Below are positions 61,301 through 64,000 of a DNA stretch of 64,000 nt, piece by piece. Position 1 is the first letter of the stretch, and every line of letters starts with the position of its first letter. Both the position numbers and the translations under genes were made by a program. The stretch spans positions 1-64,000 of the forward strand of contig JAHQIW010000422.1 in the NCBI GenBank assembly GCA_019055375.1, given 5' to 3'. The notes below the pieces were generated by a model. It had not been told where the DNA came from, searched no databases, and saw only the letters and a list, made by a program, of their open reading frames with translations. This DNA is from Parelaphostrongylus tenuis (Eukaryota > Nematoda > Chromadorea > Rhabditida > Metastrongylidae).

Positions 61301-64000
61301 TACTCTAGCTATGACGGTCTTACGTGGGTTCAAAGAGAATAATGCTGATTAACGACACATAATTTGAATTTGAATTAATTTGAATGTTGATGTTGTCGAC
61401 ACTCAAAAAAGTATTCCTATGCTTCTATAAGAGTATGAATAATATTAAAAATGAGATATCTCTTTAAAAGGAATATGAGCACATTTTAGGAAAATCACCA
61501 TAGAAACTGTTCCAAATGGAAACGTACACTGAGCAAAAAGTTCATTAAGGACCGACAGCGATCAGATGAAGTGGGTTCAATAGCTCTTGGAAACACCACA
61601 TATGGGTATCTGAATAACGAGCTGACTAAAACGGTGTCTTCCAGCACGACGGGGTTGTTGGTTCTATCAGGTGCTCCAACGAACCAAGCCCTTCATCCTT
61701 TGGCGATTAAGATTTATTTTTTGGGGACCAGGTGCAACGAAAAAGGAGACTGGCTTTTTAGTAGTCGCTCGATAGCTGGAAAAAATTTGATTCTAACAGA
61801 GGGCTTGGTTTTTGAAAAGGCTTTCTTATATTGCACTGCAGCAACAAAGCAAAAACTACGATTTTCCTTTGGAGTATAATTGTGCTTTGTACTAGGTTTA
61901 GCTCAAATTTCTCACCAAGCAGACATTTTTAATGAAGTTTTGACAGCTATTCTATTAGCTTGGAAAACGGCGATTCTGATACTGACTCGATTTTCAATCG
62001 GCGCGCATTTTTGCATTGCTAGCGTCCGTGCTTGTAATCAGCTTATTGCTTGGATTTATAGCGACTTTATCTGATATTATATGATGGAAATAAAATGATA
62101 ATATCTGCAGGACGGCAAAACAAAATCTTTTCTACATTTATAAGAAATTAGGATTTCTTTCAAAACGTGCAAAAAAAAATCCACATGATTACGAAAATGG
62201 TGCTTTTTGCTCCGGCAGTTGAAATCGTTGCACGCAGCATAATTTTATAGATCGCAAATTTCGTTATTTATTGAGAAATTTTTCTTCTCTTCATAAGAAT
62301 TCGCAACTCTTTTTGATATCCTGATATAACATAAATTTCTTCATAAACCTATATGATTTGATGTATGCATATCTCCAACTTACCAAGAACACTTCGAAGG
62401 TGAAACAAAATTTTCCTTTCGCTTTTATGATACTGCAAAAAGATCTTTTTAGAAAACAGACCCAGTTTCAGAATTATCAGCATTAATGCTATCAGACGAC
62501 TCATCCATTCGCTGACCCTAGCTGAGTGAACAAAAAACCACTTGTGAAACATCACTTAATTTTCGCTCCTACAGCGCTATAAGAAAGCTCTCACAAAAAT
62601 CGCATAAAGTATCAAAATTGACGAATTCTAAGCTATTGAATAACTGCTAAAAGTTTGAAGAGAAGAAATCTCTTCGGCCGAATAGACTCGAACGCGAGGG
62701 GTTTGTGCCAACATTTTCTGATGGATTGAAAACCATGAGTTGATATATTGGCGAACCGTTGCAAGCTGTGGTATAGACAGATAATCCATCGAGTTCCCTT
62801 AGTCGATGAAGTTAAACACACTGCGCTTGCATCAGATATTGATAACCGTCAAACGCTTTATCTCCTATCTTTTCTTACATTAAGATTGGCAATAGTGAAA
62901 GTATAATCTAGTGTTTCAGTGCAGTATACATGAGGAATCGTGCATGAACTGTGGGAGAAAACGTGCTGGGAGTGATGCAGCTAAAATCGGTCGTAAAGTA
63001 AAGAAGACAGTTGAAGCAATTGCGTACATTGCTGAACACATGAAAGCCGAAATGAACGACAAAAAGGTAGCAGCTAATGCAGCACTTATGTTGAGTTTAC
63101 TTCCATACTAATAAGTCAAATTTAGAGTTTTCGAGCTTGCCATGCAACTTTTCAGGCACGTGAGCTTCATCTTATTTAATTGTTCTACACTACATTTCCT
63201 CAGATCTTACTGTGCGAATCCCATCACTTTCTACACCCAATTCGTTTACTCGCAGTCTTTCTTCATATAGGTGTTCGACAATTCGCTTGCTGATTTTGGC
63301 TGTTGCTTGATTTGGTCTTCTTCATGAATGACGTACAATACTAGTTGGACAAATCTTGCAATCTTAGAGGAATTCTAGAGAAAGCGTTCGTTAATTCACT
63401 GCAAGAGAATGTTGGCGAGGAATTCGAATAGTACCTTAATTGTTGATGGTTAGCACCACTAACCACTCGACCACAGCTCCCCTGCTGGCCTACTATTCGC
63501 TCCAATGTTCACTACCACGTTGATAGAATCTTTTGCTGGAATGCTAATATAGTGAGCACTAAGGAGTTGCCAGCTTTTTGTTATATTTGCATGACAGTCT
63601 TTGTAATTAAGATGGCACTTTGATGCCTTGCTATTCGGATTCATCCAAAACGTCTTTTCGTGATAAAGCAGCTGTTTACACTACTAGTCATTTGAGTAAT
63701 ACACGTCGATTTGTTAGACTAGACGGAAAATTTACAAAGTAGGAAAAACGTGAGGGGATAGAACACATTGTTACAAAATACAAAATGTCGATATAAGCTG
63801 ATATTTGGTCATATAATGTTGCCATTATTTTTGTGGAGTGCAGGATGGCATACCAAGCTACAAAAATCTCTAAGCTTACTCATGGCTATTGACATGTGTG
63901 TTTATAGATCCGAGATGATTGGAAGTACGTGGCTATGGTGATTGACCGTCTTCTGCTGCTTCTCTTTTTTGGTATAACTTTAGGTGGAACATTGGGAATT
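37225..64000 (+). CDS. nAChR subunit gene 2, non-alpha, 14 exons, incomplete at both ends
   Basis: This encodes a subunit of a pentameric acetylcholine-gated cation channel (nematode levamisole-receptor group). Exons: 37225-37321, 38065-38116, 39334-39421, 40951-41017, 52822-52938, 53041-53104, 53478-53556, 55151-55223, 55281-55440, 57466-57546, 57769-57952, 59916-60013, 62920-63066, 63908-64000. All junction phases agree, giving 466 residues. Visible: loop D Trp61, loop [11 protein letters not shown] (92-101), Cys-loop Cys134-Cys148, loop B Trp155, TM1 215-238, TM2 246-263 preceded by SAEK (Glu244 fits a cation pore), TM3 277-300, a long cytoplasmic loop, MA helix and most of TM4. Between loop B and TM1 there is no Cys pair, so it is non-alpha. 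Signal exon and 3' end are missing. The cytoplasmic and TM4 part reminds me of UNC-38, the lack of the Cys pair of ACR-3/UNC-29; tandem position favours acr-3. Confidence 0.95.
38065..38116 (+). CDS. nAChR gene 2 exon: strand beta1
   Basis: Acceptor TTTCTTTCAG, donor GTAAGC, 52 bases. Encodes [17 protein letters not shown], the conserved strand that leads into DEKNQ. Phase fits the previous exon (AG + T gives Ser). Confidence 0.92.
39334..39421 (+). CDS. nAChR gene 2 exon: loop D
   Basis: Acceptor TTTTTAG, donor GTAAGC, 88 bases, ends in phase 1. Encodes [19 protein letters not shown] and RWQPMDYG. The Trp of VWL is the loop D (complementary face) aromatic residue. Confidence 0.95.
40951..41017 (+). 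CDS. nAChR gene 2 exon: loop A
   Basis: Acceptor TCCGTTTTAG, donor GTGAGT, 67 bases, phase 1 in and phase 2 out. Encodes [22 protein letters not shown], the loop A WxPD motif. It was located by this motif and has no long frame of its own. Confidence 0.95.
41371..41580 (-). repeat. tRNA-derived SINE, family B
   Basis: Reading the minus strand, a GTGTGGCACAATGGTTTGAAGGTGC head (41574-41550) leads into body sequence with CAGATTTGTCTGCGAGG and ACCGTGAGTCATTC. Diverged copy in the large intron. Confidence 0.55.
44330..44490 (+). repeat. SINE family B body fragment, head missing
   Basis: Phrases ACTGACGTGATACATTG, GACCCAGATATGCATTCAGGC, GATGAAGCCAAACC and GCGCTTTATCATTTATC follow the 3' half order of the copy at 25385-25690. 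The tRNA-like head is not seen. Confidence 0.5.
44820..44950. repeat. Imperfect palindrome with degraded hammerhead-like phrase
   Basis: GACATCTTCGTCTTCTTCAAAGC on the left is the inverse of GCTTTGAAAAAGACGAAGACGTC on the right (about 44840-44862 and 44918-44940), with a central part of about 55 bp that also pairs loosely. On the minus strand the left arm reads TTGAAGA, a GAC/GTC stem and GAAT, which is two changes from a CTGANGA...GAAA hammerhead core. Confidence 0.45.
45000..46610. repeat. Large composite repeat, copy 2 (family C)
   Basis: Same order and orientation as 5860-7620, strongly diverged. Forward phrases GATAGCTTAA.TTTCGAGGATT occur at about 45047, and the reverse part at about 46270-46590 ends with GGCTGGAAATGGGCGCGGAT. 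It lies in the 11.8-kb intron of gene 2. Further pieces of the family are at about 16380-17660, 33780-34060, 56440-57070 and 61540-62660. Confidence 0.65.
48665..48975 (-). repeat. tRNA-derived SINE, family B, fairly complete
   Basis: On the minus strand: head CATGTGGAGCAGTGTTTAGAGGTGCTCTGCG, box B-like GATGGTTCGGCCATGCGC, body GACTTGTCCGGATAAA, AGGCCAGGTACGCATTCAA and the end GCCGAGAGCTTTATCCTTTA. It is one of the best preserved copies and defines the family order. Confidence 0.65.
49450..49497 (-). repeat. SINE family B head fragment
   Basis: The minus strand reads GCGTGTGTAGCGCAGTGGTTAGAG, an intact box A. No matching body is seen to the left, so it is a truncated copy. Confidence 0.45.
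51524..51630 (-). repeat. tRNA-derived repeat (family A) with nearly intact cloverleaf
   Basis: Minus strand 51625-51553 folds as a tRNA. The acceptor GCCTCAA/CTGAGGT keeps 6 of 7 pairs with one wobble, box A is TGGTGTAGTGG, and anticodon stem CGTCC/GGATG has a 7-base loop reading GGA at the anticodon position. T arm GTGGG/CCCGC holds TTCGATT. The flank GAGAATTGAGTGGTGAGCAA is shared with 35307-35518, so it is a dispersed repeat and not a normal single tRNA gene. Serine GGA tRNAs would carry a long variable arm, absent here. Confidence 0.6.
52141..52300. repeat. tRNA-derived repeat (family A), inverted pair, diverged
   Basis: On the + strand a box A-like TAGTGCTGTGGTTAGAAAGC is followed by a box B-like GCGAGTTTCATTCCCGCC and CTGAGGTTG. 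To the left, CCTCAGGCTGGAATTAGAACC is the inverse end of a second copy. Arms differ more than in the pairs at 23490 and 35307. Confidence 0.55.
52822..52938 (+). CDS. nAChR gene 2 exon: loop E and first Cys of the Cys-loop
   Basis: Acceptor GCTTTAG, donor GTCAGA (not the common GTAAG), 117 bases, phase 2 at both ends. Encodes [27 protein letters not shown] and RIDVE; the Cys is the first of the Cys-loop. One sequon, NVT, lies on the extracellular side and could be glycosylated. Confidence 0.95.
53041..53104 (+). CDS. nAChR gene 2 exon: second Cys of the Cys-loop and loop B
   Basis: Acceptor CTTTTGCAG, donor GTGTCT (weak), 64 bases. Encodes [17 protein letters not shown] and NSDE. The Cys closes the 13-residue Cys-loop; the Trp of GSWTY is the loop B aromatic. 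The weak donor was chosen because it gives phase 0 and the next exon continues the family pattern. Confidence 0.95.
53478..53556 (+). CDS. nAChR gene 2 exon: strand beta8-beta9
   Basis: Acceptor GTTACAG, donor GTGCGT, 79 bases, ends in phase 1. Encodes [20 protein letters not shown] and GIWDVI, the usual stretch before loop C. Confidence 0.93.
54184..54918 (+). mobile_element. Internally deleted bandit-like mariner with both terminal repeats
   Basis: Terminal inverted repeats AGTTGAGCAGAAGTTTGGGAA (54184-54204) and TCCAAACTTTTTGCTCAACT (54899-54918) bound a 735-bp element; full mariners are about 1.3 kb. Inside, 54298-54498 gives the transposase N-terminus, 54530-54650 the second helix-turn-helix part ([18 protein letters not shown]), and 54680-54879 the C-terminal end ([12 protein letters not shown], then NTYYCF). 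The central D,D34D catalytic part is missing and frames shift, so it cannot act alone. It sits in the intron between gene 2 exons 53478 and 55151. Confidence 0.82.
55151..55223 (+). CDS. nAChR gene 2 exon: loop C region, no Cys pair
   Basis: Acceptor AACTTACAG, donor GTAAGT, 73 bases. Encodes [15 protein letters not shown] and [10 protein letters not shown], leading straight into TM1. The YxCC-type adjacent cysteines of alpha subunits are absent and the loop is short, which marks a non-alpha subunit. Confidence 0.93.
55281..55440 (+). CDS. nAChR gene 2 exon: TM1 and TM2
   Basis: Acceptor CTCCATTCAG, donor GTAAGT, 160 bases. Encodes [20 protein letters not shown] (TM1), [10 protein letters not shown] and the pore helix [19 protein letters not shown]. 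The Glu before TM2 and lack of an inserted Pro agree with cation selectivity. The apparent open frame to 55587 is read-through into the intron. Confidence 0.97.
56440..57070. repeat. Family C repeat fragment
   Basis: It contains the phrases GAACTTTTTGTAAGAATGTTAATAGTTATTTGAT and GCTCGTGAATTG, which correspond to pieces at 15820, 16745 and 17400, and ends with the GCGCGGATAAAA word seen near the end of copies 1 and 2. It lies in the intron before gene 2 exon 57466. Confidence 0.5.
57466..57546 (+). CDS. nAChR gene 2 exon: TM2-TM3 loop and TM3 start
   Basis: Acceptor TTCATTTAG, donor GTGAGA, 81 bases, phase 0. Encodes [20 protein letters not shown] and LNITTVV, the conserved gating loop (ILPPTS) and TM3. 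It has no long frame of its own. Confidence 0.95.
57769..57952 (+). CDS. nAChR gene 2 exon: end of TM3 and start of cytoplasmic loop
   Basis: Acceptor CATCTTTCAG, donor GTGAGT, 184 bases, ends in phase 1. Encodes [19 protein letters not shown], then [18 protein letters not shown] and [15 protein letters not shown]. The last part is close to what I remember of UNC-38-type subunits. Confidence 0.95.
58080..58335 (-). repeat. tRNA-derived SINE, family B
   Basis: In minus orientation the head (near 58335-58300) is diverged, and the body contains CCAGACTTGTTTGGAAAG, CACCGTGAGTCGATG and ends at GATCTACGCCGAGAGCTTC. It lies in the intron between exons 57769 and 59916. Confidence 0.55.
58690..58960 (+). 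repeat. tRNA-derived SINE, family B
   Basis: Head ATGTGGTGCAGTAGTTAGAG, box B-like region with GTTAGCTCGAGCC, body GATTTGTCTCGGACGATAGC, GACTCGATACATTGGTC, GAAGTCAAATGC. It is inverted relative to the copy 350 bp upstream (58080-58335), forming a loose head-to-head pair in the same intron. Confidence 0.6.
59916..60013 (+). CDS. nAChR gene 2 exon: cytoplasmic loop
   Basis: Acceptor GGTTAAG, donor GTTTCA, 98 bases, phase 1 in, phase 0 out. Encodes [20 protein letters not shown] and [12 protein letters not shown], which continues EIFDAS from the previous exon. An overlapping minus-strand frame (59751-59954) is a shadow. Confidence 0.88.
60612..60735 (-). repeat. tRNA-derived repeat, family A
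   Basis: Flank GTGATGTGCAAAACTTTTGC, then reversed T arm GGACTCGAACCCGTG and an anticodon stem CACTC/GAGTG with a 7-base loop reading GGA in the anticodon position, as in 51524-51630. The reversed box A is CTACTAACGCTCG. A second, truncated copy in the same direction is at 60905-60985. Confidence 0.6.
60905..60985 (-). repeat. tRNA-derived repeat, family A, truncated
   Basis: GTAGAGTGATGTGGAGAACTTTCGCGTCAGCC, reversed box B GGACTCGAACCCGC and CACCCTATCC are present; the box A half is missing after 60985. Confidence 0.55.
62690..62880 (+). repeat. SINE family B fragment, head diverged
   Basis: GAGTTGATATATTGGCGAAC, ATCCATCGAG, GATGAAGTTAAACACACTG and CGCTTTATCTCCTATCTTTT follow the 3' body order of family B. 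It ends about 40 bp before the gene 2 exon at 62920. Confidence 0.5.
62920..63066 (+). CDS. nAChR gene 2 exon: end of cytoplasmic loop and MA helix
   Basis: Acceptor GTGTTTCAG, donor GTAGCA, 147 bases (49 codons), phase 0 at both ends. Encodes a Cys-rich start ([15 protein letters not shown]) and the MA helix [21 protein letters not shown] further small exon between 60014 and 62919 cannot be excluded, since this loop varies in length. Confidence 0.92.
63908..64000 (+). CDS. nAChR gene 2 exon: TM4, cut by window end
   Basis: Acceptor TTTATAG at 63901-63907, then 31 codons [20 protein letters not shown] and [11 protein letters not shown] to the last base. TM4 is almost complete; the extracellular tail and stop lie outside. 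Confidence 0.95.
   Translation, partial: MRDDWKYVAMVIDRLLLLLFFGITLGGTLGI

Larger units (their letters stand above)
60014..62919. other. 2.9-kb intron of nAChR gene 2
   Basis: It holds tRNA-derived family A copies (60612-60735 and 60905-60985), a degraded family C stretch (about 61540-62660) and a family B fragment (62690-62880). I see no convincing extra exon, although the flanking exons belong to the variable cytoplasmic loop. Confidence 0.65.

Overview
The window looks like nuclear DNA of a parasitic nematode, most likely a strongylid (hookworm-like) worm. The evidence is nematode-type nicotinic acetylcholine receptor (nAChR) exons separated by large repeat-filled introns, bandit-like mariner remnants, an RTE-type reverse transcriptase relic and many dispersed tRNA-derived SINEs. 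The species is inferred, not seen.

Layout. Positions 1 to about 5525 are almost only homopolymer blocks of G, C, T and A. I read this as failed sequence or consensus, and none of its open frames is a gene. Normal sequence starts near 5526. Two receptor genes follow in tandem on the + strand. Gene 1 is seen only by its 3' end: exons 10132-10251 and 12998-13138, ending in TM4 and a stop codon, with a doubtful extra exon at 5591-5659. Gene 2 starts at or before 37225 and runs off the right edge. I can join fourteen exons with matching intron phases into 466 residues, from the N-terminal ligand domain through the Cys-loop, TM1-TM3 and the cytoplasmic loop into TM4. The loop C region has no paired cysteines, so gene 2 is a non-alpha subunit. 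Two same-direction nAChR genes recall the C. elegans acr-2/acr-3 pair, but I cannot settle the orthology. The first (signal-peptide) exon of gene 2 was not found.

The 24 kb between the genes and the long introns are filled with repeats: two tRNA-derived SINE-like families, often in head-to-head inverted pairs; a large degraded foldback-like family (5860-7620, 45000-46610 and parts elsewhere); mariner fragments; and RTE fragments.

The most unusual content is a set of small elements carrying hammerhead self-cleaving ribozymes. At 25853-26378 two copies of a 282-bp unit lie head to head. Each carries an intact hammerhead, one on each strand: every conserved core base is present, and the 58-nt ribozyme is identical in both arms although the rest of the arms has diverged. 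A second family with a 266-bp unit and a different hammerhead occurs at 12090-12428 as a tandem copy, with one full ribozyme and one half ribozyme in the same orientation, and at 8341-8720 as an inverted pair. A third palindromic element at 30312-30776 carries a weaker hammerhead-like motif. Tandem units with one hammerhead each resemble retrozymes, the elements that spread through small circular RNAs. Several unrelated repeat families here share the same head-to-head arrangement.
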